Assembly (NCBI RefSeq): GCF_000801105.2
Contig: NC_079516.1
Span: forward strand, 12,524,001-12,588,000
Length of the DNA stretch: 64,000 bases
Reading direction: 5' to 3'
Source of the DNA: Raphanus sativus
Lineage: Eukaryota > Streptophyta > Magnoliopsida > Brassicales > Brassicaceae
Shown here: positions 49,488 through 60,967 of the stretch, piece by piece
How the letters are laid out: each line of letters starts with the position of its first letter
Position numbering within the stretch: the stretch's first letter is position 1
Position numbers and translations under genes: made by a program
Notes under the pieces: model-generated
The model's database searches: none
What the model was told of the DNA's origin: nothing
Seen by the model: only the letters and a program-made list of their open reading frames with translations

Positions 49488-49580
49488 ATGTTCGAAACTA
49501 CGCTAGGCGTGAGTCGGGCGGTCGGTTTGGCGCCTAGCGAGTTAACGAAAAATTGGGGATTAAGTGGAGAGTACGCGAGG
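49488..49580. repeat. dispersed repeat fragment truncating DEK-b
   Basis: CTACGCTAGGCGTGAGTCGG and GGCGCCTAGCGAGTTAACG, then TTGGGGATTAAG. This is related to the TCTAAAAATCGGT/GGCGCC repeat family seen in introns elsewhere. It replaces the expected last part of DEK-b. Confidence 0.5.
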
Positions 49581-49581
49581 A

Positions 49582-51534
49582 TTAGTTTTCAGATTCTTCT
49601 TCTTCTTCTTCCTCTTCTACATCTGACATTTCACTTGTAGCATCCGTGATAACACACTTCACCTCTTTCTTTCTATGCGAGAGATCCACACCGAAGTGGT
49701 CACATGATGTTTATTACAAACAGCAAATGTTACTAAAGAGCTCCTCAACATTTAAACATAGATTGCAAATTCAAAAAACTTACTTAGCTTCTGCAGAACA
49801 TCTGACAATGTCGCCTGTTATTATAAGAAGAAAAACATTAAAGAGTATTAAGAACATTGATTCAAGGTCTTTAGACCACTTATATTTCAGTAAAATTGAA
49901 ATAGCCTCACCGTATTGAAGTCTACTTCCTTGAGCATTTTGCACACCACTTCAAGCATCTCTTCTCTGGTGGGCTCTGCTTTGCCTTTCTCTTTAGATCC
50001 CTTGGTTTATGGCTTAATCAACTGTTTCTTGCTTTTCTCTTTAGAAGACTAATAATCATGATCAACTTTTTGCTTCTTAGCTGGGGATGAAGCTGGCTTT
50101 GCAACTCTTTTGGAGGACTTTTCACCAGACTTTTTAGAAATTTTTGCAGAAGCTTGTTTTTCTTTAGCTTTGGTCTCTGCTTCAATCTTTTTAGATGAGG
50201 CTTTCTTATCAGATGGCTTCTCATTTTCTGCTTCGTCTCTCTCATCTTCAGTTTCAGTTTTCTCATGGTCGTCACTATCTTCTTCTTCTGGCGCTGCATC
50301 ATCTTCCTCGTGAGTTTCCTTAGCGCCTTCAGAATCAGAATCCTCTTCATCTTTGTCATATGGATGGTCTCGCTTTTTAGTTTGCCTTTTCCTCTGTGTA
50401 GTAAAGAACATTGTTCAACAGCCGAAAAATTTAAAAAGTATACTATAATTTTAGAGACAAGATACTACAAACCTTGGCTGGGGTATCTGAGGATTCTCTA
50501 GATTTCCTCCTTTTCTGTGTGCTCTTGCGCATTTTGGCTTCGTAAAAGTATACTCACATCACATACTGACGATAAACATGTAGAGCAGTAAGGTACTAAT
50601 AAAAAAAAAAAATACATTTTCTTGATCAGCAAGTATGACGACATCTCTTGTTGCTTTGGGAGATTCCAAAAACTCAAGCACTTTGACAGCTACTTCTTCC
50701 TGAGAGTGTCAGGGAATGAGTGAATCTTAAAACAAAGGTACAATAAATAGATGAATGACATATTCTTCTTAATACTTACTTTTTTCTTTTATGCATTTGT
50801 CAAGTTTCTCTTTGACTCGTCCTCTTTGCTTCTCCTCCTCCTCCTGGACAACAACATTTGAAAGCGTCAACATGATGCATAACAAAATAAGCATCAGCCG
50901 CAGCAAAATGGTGTTACCTCTTTCTGTGACCATACAAAGCCAGAAAACTGACCAATGTTTTTCTTAATCATCTGTGCCTGCAGAGAGCAATTTACAAACA
51001 AAACTCGTCAATGAGACATGCGCTCTGGACAAAATAAGCAATGAAAAATGTGAAAGATAACATCCGTAATAGTTTACAAAATGTGGTCAAACATTTTAAA
51101 AAGCACCTTTGCTTTCTTCCCATAGAGAATGGTGTGTAGTAAGATGAGGTTGTCGTCAGCTTTTCTCTTGGATAGTTGAAAAGCCACTGAAACAGGCCAA
51201 CATCATCAGCCATACTTATTAATGGTAAATAAATGTAAACAAACATACATACCATTTGGAATCTCTCTGAGTGGTGTTCCACGACCCTGTTTAAAAAAAA
51301 ACTGCTCAATTCCCAGAACACACAGATAACTTAAAGAGAAAGTAAAGTTTCTTTCTTTTTCTGTCTGAAAGTGATAACCTTTTCAATTGAAACGGACTTG
51401 TTCGGTATAGGAGTAGGCAACGAGAAACGCTCAACCTTCTTCCTCTCCCTCGTTTGCCTCTCACTACTACTCGAACCCACCTGAGATTCCACTTCCGGCG
51501 TCGTCGTCGTCTCTTCTAGGGTTTGAGTCGCCAT
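49582..51534 (-). pseudogene. DEK-domain chromatin protein, long but broken copy (DEK-b)
   Basis: Retains the 5' half: exons 51379-51534 (start MATQTLEETT), 51252-51285, 51107-51186, 50918-50977 and 50780-50843, giving the DEK-domain start (TPLREIPN, LHTILYGKKAK, FSGFVWSQKE). Compared with DEK-a it has four defects. A 56-bp deletion in exon 5, bounded by A runs, removes LIFLCDVLDIPINRSN and shifts the frame. The acceptor of exon 7 reads TTTTAC instead of TTTTAG (near 50551). A TAT insertion creates an in-frame TAG after KVDHDY near 50050. The 3' end is replaced by repeat sequence near 49580. Gene order matches Arabidopsis At5g63550. Alternative splicing could skip some defects, but a normal protein is unlikely. 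Confidence 0.8.
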
Positions 51535-52133
51535 GATGTGAGTCCAAATTAAAAAAGGGCGGGCGGGCAATTCTTTGTCTCTCGCGGCAAAACTATTCAA
51601 TATATATGTACACAAAACTCGGCCCAATAATCTACTAAGCCCAGTTTAACCCACGGTGGGCCTATTTAACTATGGAGTCCACTTTTACCTCCCGATGGGC
51701 CTATGAACTTCTGTACTTACTTGGCCTAGTTAACTTACAAGTGTGGGGCAGTGATGAAGGATACGATACCAATACCATGAATTTTTTGTTCAAGGATTTA
51801 TATGAAAATGGTTTTTTTCGGTACTTTTATTTTTATATGAATTTATACAAAAACTTACGAGATGAATCCTAGAAATGGTGCTATTATCTATAATTCTTGA
51901 AATTGAAAAACTTTGTCTTGTGTGATTTTTTTTAATGAAATAAAAGGTGTGTATCTTAGTTTTGTAAATATGTAAAAAAACTTTTTCTAAATGTAATATG
52001 GACAGAGCCGTCCACACACCTTGTGGAAAAAGGCAAGAGCCTTAAGCCCCTTAGGTTTTAATCAAAATTTAGGGCCACATATTTATATAGTTCATTATTC
52101 TTTGAGTGTTGTAAATAACTGCATATATATATA

Positions 52134-52316
52134 CAGTGAAACCTCTGTAAATTAATAATGTTGAGACTACACCAAAATTCTATTTTTTATTAATTTATAG
52201 AAATTATTAATTTATCGAGATACTAAATGAACCAAAAACTCAATTTGGGACTATAAAATTATATTAATTTATAGAGATATTAGCTTATCGATTATTAATT
52301 TAAAGAGGTTATACTG
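52134..52316. mobile_element. Emigrant-type (pogo/Tc1-mariner) MITE, 183 bp
   Basis: Starts CAGTGAAACCTCTGTAAATT, and its reverse complement starts CAGTATAACCTCTTTAAATT. Flanked by TA on both sides (52132-52133, 52317-52318). This matches the Arabidopsis Emigrant MITE terminus as I recall it (CAGTAAAACCTCTATAAATT). Confidence 0.9.
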
Positions 52317-53329
52317 TATATAGAACTTGATTGGTCATATATATTTTCTCTACATTTTAGTTTGGCCTCATTTTATAGACTTTAATTATAAACACATTCA
52401 TGATATCTACCATTTTAGTCGTTTGTAAACATACCAAATTTTTTTATGATGAGATCATTCAAAAAAAAATATTTATTTATTGTAAAAAACAGGGCATCTC
52501 TAATTTAACTCCTTTTTCATTTTAAAATAGAATAAAATGGAATATAGAGTAAAAGATGCTCCAATCTAATTTTATATCTCACTATATAATGAAGTTTATT
52601 CTATAAATAAAATAATTTATTCTTTTATTTAAATGAAAAATAAAATAAGATTAAAGCATTTTTACTTTATGAATTTGTTAGAACTTAAAAATAAGCTATT
52701 TGAAATGACTCAAAAAGAAATCACGAAATTAGCCATCCAACTATAATGCTACAATAGTAGGTCATCTTCAACCATCCATCTCCCAGTTTCTTTGCTTTTA
52801 AACCTCCACTAAGTGATGGGATTTAAACCTTTATTTTATCAAATTATCTTTTCTTGTTTCTGTGAGAAAAGTTAAATTTCTTTAGTTTAAAAATATTTAT
52901 AATTTATAAAATGATGGCTCATGTCTAAATCTCAACAAAGTTCTTGATAGAAAAGCAAAATCATTTTTATCGTTCTAGGCAGAAAAACATATAAATTATT
53001 TGCTTTGTTTTCTTCTGTCACAGACCTACATTTATTTAGTGTGTTTCACATATACAAGTATACAACTCGTTAACTGAGTGGACTTTACCAAAACAGTTGT
53101 AACAACTAGAAATGTCAATTCGGTTGTTCATGAACATGTTTAAATGGACAAATTAGTTTATTGAACATTATATTTTTAAAGCTTAAATTGTACCAAGTCC
53201 AAATTATCCAGATCAAACTAAACCATTTCAAATGGATTTTCCGCGGGTTCAATTAAAAAAATAATGTTAACATACAAAAATTCATATTTAATATAATTTC
53301 ATTATGTTTCGTAGAATTCATAATAATAG

Positions 53330-53800
53330 ATACGGTATTGAAGGGAAAACTCGATTTACGGTTTTAGCAGAAAACTCAATTTTACGATTTTATCAGGAAC
53401 ATTTGATTTACGGTTTTGACGGGAAAACTCGAAAGCTCGATGTTATGATTTTGGCGGAAAATCTCTATTTTATGGTTTTGGTGGGAAAAATCAATTTACG
53501 GTTTGACGGGAAAACTCAAAAACTCGATTTTACGATTTTTACGGGAAATCTTGATTTTACGTTTTGGCGGGAAAATTTGATTACAGTTTGACGGAAAAAC
53601 TCAAAAACTCGATTTTACGATTTTGGCGGGAATACTAGATTTACGGTTTTGGCGAGAAAACTCAACTTACAGTTTTGCGGTTTTGATAGGAAAATTCGAA
53701 AACCCGATTTTACGATTTGGACGGAAAATCTCTACTTTATAATTTTGGCTAAAAAACTCAATTTACGGTTTTAACAAAAAAACTTATTTTTTTCTCCAAA
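53330..53800. repeat. degenerate minisatellite, GGTTTTGGCGGGAAAACTCG-type units
   Basis: About 470 bp built from variants of two alternating units, (A/T)TTTACGATTTTGGCGGGAAA and CTCGATTTACGGTTTTGG. Units of roughly 20-27 bases diverge by substitution and small indels. The open frame across it is an artefact of the repeat. Confidence 0.85.
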
Positions 53801-53893
53801 ATGAAAATCCTAAATTTTTTATATCATAGACCGTCCATGTCCATTTGGTTTAAACGTAATCGGACATGCTTTATTTGTGGAATTGCACATGGT

Positions 53894-54000
53894 CACCCAT
53901 GGATAAAAAGTCCAATTGACTAGTAACAACATCATCTTAATCACCCATGGATAAAAAGTCCAATTGACATCTCTAGTAACGACATCATCTTCTAGTTTTC
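53894..54000 (+). repeat. about 50-bp tandem duplication
   Basis: CACCCATGGATAAAAAGTCC followed by AATTGAC and TAGTAAC(A/G)ACATCATCTT occurs twice in succession, with a small indel. Confidence 0.8.
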
Positions 54001-54041
54001 CCCCCTCTTTTATGGGTCTACATCCTTCTTTGCGTGTCTTA

Positions 54042-54295
54042 CAGAATCCGCAATGGGAGACTATAGCGTTGGGATTCTAAAAATACATGTATATATATGT
54101 GTTTAATTACAGAGTTAAAAATTTTACTGGAAATCCAATATAAAGTATCTAATTTAAAATATTCTGGATTGGATTTCCCTTAAAATTTAAAACTCAGAAA
54201 TTAATATACATATATATATGATATATATAATATATATAACACACACATATATACACTTTTAGAATTCTAAAACTAGAATCTCCATTAGGGTGCTC
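54042..54295. mobile_element. Tourist-like MITE, 254 bp
   Basis: Left end CAGAATCCGCAATGGGAG; reverse complement of the right end GAGCACCCTAATGGAG. Inner arms (GGGATTCTAAAAATACATG) are also complementary. TTA duplicated at 54039-54041 and 54296-54298. The centre is TA-rich and palindromic. Confidence 0.75.
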
Positions 54296-54990
54296 TTAGC
54301 CTTTGAATTGTTTTTCTTTCCTTTATGTTGCATGTTACCCGGCTACTTTAGAATTAAATATGAACTAATCAACATTTATTCTGTAGTTTGTTATATGTAA
54401 AAGCAAATGCAAACGATGAGAAAAAACTATATATGCTTTTCATAACTACGTCAACAAACTATATATATATTTAATTTGGTTCAGGAAGTGTTATAGAATA
54501 ATAAACGTTAGTTATTAGCATATATGATATAACCAACCACAACAATCAAAACGATAAGTGTATAAGAGACTGCCTAGATTGTGTTTGAAGCAATTAAAAT
54601 CTTTAATCATGTAAGTGGACCTCCAACAAAAAGATGTTAAGCAAGAAAAAAAGAAAAGATATTGTACTACATTTGCTGTACGTCTTTTACATGTACTAGA
54701 TTTCTAGTTAGATATCTCGGGTATGGGAGACGTTTAGATGTCAAAGTATAACAGGTTGGCTTATCACCTAATCGGCTAATCTTAGTTGTTCTATATTATA
54801 CCGGGCCTATCGTCTATGGTTGAAACTATATGTATGTTAAACTTAGATAAGAATCTTTTGATATTCGTGAGTTGAATCGCGCATTATAAATTATTCCAAG
54901 TAGAGTTTCGAATAGCAACATATCAAATGATAATTAACCGTGGTCTACACAAAATAGGATAAACTGAAGAATGTGGAAATTAATACTAAG

Positions 54991-56456
54991 GGGGATGTAT
55001 TGAACTAAGAGTTTTAGGAGATTTGAGTTTTTTACTAAAATCCACTGTTATTCAACTGATGATTTTAAAAATTTCTTCCAAATCTTGTGTTATTGAATAT
55101 GGTGTTTATGTGAAATCATTTAAACTCCTTTGAAATCTACTGTTATTCAACTATAAATTTATAAAAACTTTATCAAATCCAGTGTTATTCAAAACTAAAT
55201 AGAATTTTGTAAGAGAGTTTTGTAAAAGGATTTTAGAATGCTTTGCTTTCATTTTTAGTTGAAAATCGTTCATTCCAAATACACACGTATATAGGTTTTT
55301 ATTTGGAGAAATTTTCAAAATTGTAAAAGAGAAAACATTACAGAAAATACGTATATATATCAGTTTATTTCATCCTCCATTTTTATTCTCGATCCACTCT
55401 CAATCGATCCTTGATAAACTTCGAGAAAATGCAATTCCGTTTCGAGTTTTGATTAGGCCAGACAAGTATCTTCTCCTTTCTTGTTCTGGGTCCGTTTATA
55501 TGCTTAAACATTTTGTTTTGCTTTAAGAATTCCTTTCTCGTGTTTTCATTGAGGAACAGAAAGCGAGAGGATAGAAACATGGATCCAAATTAGCGATGAT
55601 TTCACTGATTTTTTTTGAGATTCCAACGATCAATTGACACAGAGTATGTAGTTTATGACATTATGTGTCTAATTCTAGAAATGGTTTCTGTTGATGAAGC
55701 ATAGTGGAACTTGTATAACCACTAACCAAGCACCGTTGTTTGTAAGAAACTGCTCGTTTTCATGTGGTTGACCAATCCGTTTTTCTCAATTCTGTAATGG
55801 GAGATGTCGCCAAGCTTGCATTTCATGAGCTTTTGAGTGCTCTCAAGACAATCGAGAGACACATGGGGCCTAAGGATGGTATATGGTATTGACCAATACC
55901 ACTTGACTTTATGCAGCCTTGTGATTCTTCGATGGACTTTGGTGACACAACTGCAGAAAAATGTGTTGCAGAAATGAGAGAACTGGTAGAAAGAGACCCG
56001 CAAGCCAAACTGTTATAGACGAGATCTTGTCTTGTATAGACAATTCCATAGCTTCACCTCATCGCAGCCACCAAAGATCCAAGTGGGTACTGGGTATGCA
56101 CTAAGCTAAGCAACAAAGCCATTATAAATTCTTGAGATCAATCGGAAGTTCATGAAAAAACAAGTAAGAATCTTGGTAAAGCTTCACAAGCTCATTGCTA
56201 CATTTGACAGTCAGTTCTATGTCAAATTTTTGACGGAAGAGTGGTAGCTCGGGAGTACCCATGATTTTTCTAGTTTCCCAATTTAATCCACCCAAGTACT
56301 CTGAAATTTTAGAAAAAAATCATGCCAAATCACCAGTATTTTCGCATTTTTTTTTAAGCCCACCAAACTCATCGAAACATTTTCAAAAATCACTTAAATT
56401 CCACCAAACCTAAAAATCCCAAAATCTCCTAAAACTCTTAGTCCAATACATCCCCC
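54991..56456. mobile_element. 1.47-kb PIF/Harbinger-type non-autonomous element
   Basis: Near-perfect terminal inverted repeats of about 36 bp beginning GGGGGATGTATTG, then (A/G)ACTAAGAGTTTTAGGAG. TAA target duplications at 54988-54990 and 56457-56459. Several CC(A/T)(C/G)TGTTATTCAA-like subterminal repeats lie near 55040-55190. The interior (55560-56260) is less AT-rich and looks like decayed coding sequence, but I could not identify a source gene and no transposase motif is visible. Confidence 0.88.
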
Positions 56457-56540
56457 TAATGTTTAAGTTGTCAACAGAAGGATAAATTTTTTGGGCAGTT
56501 GACGCCAAAATTAATAATTGAAACAAACAATAGCATTACT

Positions 56541-56715
56541 CAGTGGCGGAGCCAGCATGTAATCAGGGTGGTCAAATGACCCACATGAATTTTTTTTCCT
56601 GTATTTTCCTTCTAATAATTTTGATGAAATGTTACAGAACTAGCTTATTGACCCTTGTAAACTGAAGTTGTTGTCAACCTGACCCTGGTAAAAAGTTACC
56701 CTGCCTCCGCCACTG
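56541..56715. mobile_element. hAT-type MITE, 175 bp
   Basis: Starts CAGTGGCGGAGCCAG, and its reverse complement starts CAGTGGCGGAGGCAG. A perfect 8-bp target duplication GCATTACT flanks it (56533-56540, 56716-56723). Non-coding. Confidence 0.95.
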
Positions 56716-57647
56716 GCATTACTAATTGTTTTTTTCAGATAGCATTGATAAGGATGGGTTTAATAACCAGCACGGAGTTTTATGAAATTCAGGTGAATTA
56801 ACAGAAATTGATGAACCCAATACTCTTAGAGTTGGGTTAAATGGTCGACTCAGTCACGGTTCGGTCGCAATCAAACCTATACTAATATAATGAAATCCGG
56901 CTAAGTACCTCAATATGATAACAACATTGTTCTCTTCCAAATTAAAACCGCAAGTTTTGTGATTTTTGTCTGTTAAAATATTCGTACTGGGATCAAAACT
57001 GAACGTCTGTAGCGTATACGGTGTTCCAGAGCAGAAGTAGAGCACTGTTATTTTAATTATAGAAACAAACTTGCGGTTGTATAGAGTTGTTAATTTCACA
57101 GTTTTCACTAGTAACTTCTCAGGTTGACAAATGACATTATTATTTCTAATGGACAGGCTTGCTAATGCAAAATACAGTTGTTACCGATGTATGCCTGCCT
57201 GCGTGGCCATGCTCGATTATGGTTCTTCGATATCGCTTAGGTTACGTATTGCATAAAGGAGTATATATAATACACGTACATGCAAACTACACGTAACCTG
57301 AAACCTGCAAGTCTGAAACGCATATCTACGTGTCAACATGCATGATTTCGATTATCGACGTAGTTGATGGTATGGTCCCAACAAAGGTTAACAGAAAGAA
57401 GAAAAAGACCAGCAAAACTAATAAATGCTATAATCCATCCACAGCCAGACATGAAGTTAGCATTTTAAAACATTATTAATTATTTGTCAGAATATATATA
57501 ATTCAATAAATCTATTGATACACGAGAGTGTGTGTTCTTTGGAACTTTTTTTTTACAACGTGTTCATTGAAACTTCAAACGCATGACATCAACGAAAGAT
57601 ATATATAGATTCCGGAAGATAAGGAAGATAATTTGTTGGATATGGAA

Positions 57648-57880
57648 GTCGGATGGAGGATGTAATACTTATAATTCGAATGGAGGATGTAATACTTATA
57701 ATTCGAACAACTTGCTCGCATCAACAAAACTCCTACGTAAACAGTAATTCGATCACTACATTATACATATAATGTATTCAAATGGAGGATGCAATACTTA
57801 TAAAATGAATAGACCTTAACCAAACAAAACTCCTACGTAAACAGTAATTCGATCACTAACATTATACATTTCAATCAATC
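57648..57880 (+). repeat. cluster of short direct repeats
   Basis: GGAGGATGTAATACTTATAA occurs twice in tandem (from 57655 and 57683) and again as GGAGGATGCAATACTTATAA near 57785. CTCCTACGTAAACAGTAATT occurs near 57730 and 57830. The region was built by nested duplications of about 28 and 100 bp. Confidence 0.8.
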
Positions 57881-58099
57881 AATCAAGTTAATGATCAAGA
57901 ATAACAAATCCAAAACCGAATGCTATTAAAGTCAATGAGCCGACCAGCTCACACTGCACTGACCAAAACAACACGCGCTTTCGGAGTCTGAATCTCTCCA
58001 AAATATGTCGTTTCATTTAATCCACACAAACACTGTAGCCGACTTAGTTGACTCACACGTCATTCTCTGACATCAGTATCCTCTATAAATAGTATTCTT

Positions 58100-60550
58100 A
58101 CACGAACTAACTCAACTCAAAATAAAACAAAATAGATCTTCTAAAGACATCTCCAACCTATAAAACTATTCTAGTGTCAAATATAATCTTAGAATCAATT
58201 TTTTTTGTGTCTCCACCCACAACACCAAATATTACACTAAAACTGGATATTTTCATTATTATATTTTTAATCATGATTCTTTTAGTTTTTAGAAGATTTG
58301 GTAAATATTAATTATTTGTATGACTAAAATTTTAAATTTAAATTAAACTTTAATGTATTTTAGTTTTTATATTTTACATAAATTAATATTTCATATTAAC
58401 TAAAATTTCAATATAACAAAATAACTATTACATTTTAAAAATATTTAATCCAATTTTAAAATAATCTCAGAATTCAAAAGTAATCAAACATAATTGAATA
58501 ATGTATAGAATAAACAGTTTCGAGAAAAAAACTTTTGCTGTTTTCTACTGTAACCAGTTGCATTTGCCGTTCCGTTGGAGTGAATAAACATCACATCACA
58601 CGTTATTTTAGTGTTTCACCGTGGCGTTGGACTTGTCCTGAAACCCTAAAATATAAAAGTACAAGATGGGTTTGGTTAGATCAGAATGCTTAGTTATTAC
58701 CCTTCCTTGGCTATCTAGCCATCTCGGTCCATGGACAAGCCACCGCAAGTAATGTGGAGATGATGGAAACAAGTCTTGTGATAGTTTGTTAACCAAACCG
58801 ATACGGTTTTCAGCTATCAATTAACCAAAGTTTTTCGATCATTAAAATTAACCGAATATAATACAATTTGGTTAGGGTTTGTTAATGGTAGATTACGGTT
58901 TAAAGATTAAGAACCAAACATTGATATATCTATATCTTTATTTATTTTTCCAGAAATTGTTTTTTTTTTAAGTTTATTGTTTTTGTATGTATGCATAGAC
59001 AACAAAATTATATCTTTTAACATTTACACCAAAAAAAAAAAAAACAAAATTATATCTTTCTCACCTTTGGATACATGTGGCCAGACGAGACGATACACGT
59101 TCGACCTTTCCTTTATAGATGCGTATATATAATATATATATTTATTTAAAGAATGGTAAACAAATAAGATAAAAAGAAAGATAATATATATATTTAAAGA
59201 ATGGTAAGTGTAAATAAGTTAACATAGAAAGAAGATAATTTTCTAATAAAACAGAAAATAGAATATTACGTTTTGTATAAACAGAAAGACATTTTTTAAT
59301 AATGGTAAGTAGATATATTAATTGATCAATTGCATGCGTGACATCTGGCGAATTATCATTAACTGTTAATTGTCTGTGATTGCCCTTGACCTAATCCCTC
59401 ACCAGTATTTATAAACGTCTCATTCCTCTCGAGTTTTAGTTCATACCTTGTTTGAGAACCTTCTCTCTCCTTCTTATACGAGTTTATGAACGCCCTCTTC
59501 TATCATCATTTCCTTTAAGATTCCTCCATCAAGTCTATACATATTTTATTGTCTTATATTTTCTCTCTTTTTTTTTATTTAGGGTGATCGAGTTATATTC
59601 TTGTGATTTTATTGATTTACCTTCTGTTTTAAATCTCTTTATTTTTTAGTTTCCAATGACCAATCTAAAATCTGGATACTGGCGATTGATTTTGACATAT
59701 TGGTGGCCAGTATCACCGGATCTGTTAATTGGATTGGCACGGATCTGCAATCCGACAATTGGTGGGATGATTTGTTTGAGCACACCCCTATAGATTCATT
59801 CTTTTATGTTTTGGTTATAAGGCTAATTTAGTTATCCTGCTATCTAATTAAAATTACAAATCGAAGATCGTGATACCTGGATCCAATTTCATGTATCTGT
59901 CAATTGGTTTGTATATACTGGTTTTATATCTATCTAATTTAACATATTTAGTTTCAATTTGCAAATCTGAACTGGATCCATTGTTTTTTATATATGTGAC
60001 CATCAAACTGGGATCCATCATTTTGTTTGTGTATTTTCTGTTTATCTATTTAATTCGAAGTTTTTTTTTGCTCTAGTTTCAAGTTCACATACTAATCTAA
60101 TATTTGAATACAAACAAATAGTTTGTATATTTTGGTTTTAATTTGCCTGTTTCAACCTCTTTTGTTTTAGATTTCAATTACAAATTAATCAAAGATTTAG
60201 ACACTAGCCAATTGTTTACTTATAACTAGTTCTTTCAATTTTTCTTTTGTATTCATGTATATTCAATTTATATTTTGTAATCATGTGTATTTTCTGCTTA
60301 TCTATCTAATTATCTGATCCCTATCTCAGTATTTTTGTTTTTACCTTTGAAAATATGTTTGAATAAATATGATAATTTTTTTTTCAGGATCTACAATCAT
60401 ATCTAAGTTTCTTTTTTTTTTATGCCATTTTTTTTTTGTGAATATGATTTTTCTGTTCAACATTTTTGCAAACAAAATATTGACATCTTCTTTTGTTTTC
60501 TTTTACTATATCAAACCGTCGGATTTCTTTTACCCTAAGCCTTTTTATCT
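58100..60550. other. no gene recognised; T-rich degenerate repeats
   Basis: 58100-59400 is AT-rich filler. A promoter-like TATTTATAAAC lies near 59405. From 59640 to 60250 variants of TAGTTTCAA...CAAATCTGA..TGGAT..ATTG and TTGGTTTGTATAT recur at irregular spacing, giving an imperfect repeat landscape that may be an intron or a decayed element. No coding region supported. Confidence 0.4.
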
Positions 60551-60553
60551 GGC

Positions 60554-60706
60554 GGCCCATATCCCATCTATTTGTGTCTATAAATACTCTTCTATTCAGG
60601 CATCCACACTTTGTAAACCCTAAATCCTCTCCTCGTTGATTGTTCACGCATTAACGCGGCTACTACTGAATAAAGCTTCCGTTTGCTCGTCCGGTTTCTC
60701 AAGAAG
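60554..60706 (+). promoter_or_regulatory. core promoter and leader of the NYN gene
   Basis: Site-II-type GGCCCAT (60554-60560), TATAAATA (60579-60586) and a telo-box AAACCCTAA (60615-60623). A leader exon follows, ending at AAGAAG/GTACAT (60706/60707), with its acceptor at TTCACAG (60958), nine bases before the ATG. Site II plus telo-box is typical of constitutive, growth-related plant genes. Confidence 0.65.
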
Positions 60707-60967
60707 GTACATTTCTTTGATTATCTCTAGGTGTCTTCGTTGTTTAATAATAATCTAGGAAGCATCGCTGTATCTTATTGTGGATTGGTGTCTTGGGTTG
60801 GCCGATTTGGTTGTCGATTATATAGCTGTATCTCGTTTCTTTCATCAAACATTGATTGTTAGTTTAAGTGCCTTTGAAAAATATAATTCGACTGTATTGT
60901 GATTTTGATTCTTTTGTGATTAAGATTCTTAAATATGAGTTTTTGTTCTTTTTCACAGGGTCCCGAA

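Larger units (their letters stand above)
51535..54041. other. gene-poor stretch with transposon remnants
   Basis: Apart from the Emigrant element, the minisatellite and the short repeat listed separately, this holds an hAT-like end (CAGAGCCGTCCACACACC near 52004), a possible MITE beginning GGGCATCTCTAATTTAACTC near 52494, and AT-rich filler. No coding region recognised. Confidence 0.5.

Noticed and set aside
52494..52680. Possible MITE starting GGGCATCTCTAATTTAACTC
   Set aside because: Internal sequence resembles crucifer MITEs but the right end and target duplication were not found.
53304..53591. 95-codon open frame on the plus strand
   Set aside because: Lies entirely in the minisatellite; the repeated residues reflect the DNA repeat, not a protein.
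55722..56008. Two minus-strand frames inside the Harbinger-type element
   Set aside because: Overlapping frames without motif support; treated as decayed interior sequence rather than genes.
58141..58590. Possible MITE starting GACATCTCCAACC after TAA
   Set aside because: No matching right end or second TAA could be placed with confidence.
58608..58820. 70-codon minus-strand frame
   Set aside because: No family recognised and surrounded by AT-rich, repeat-derived sequence.
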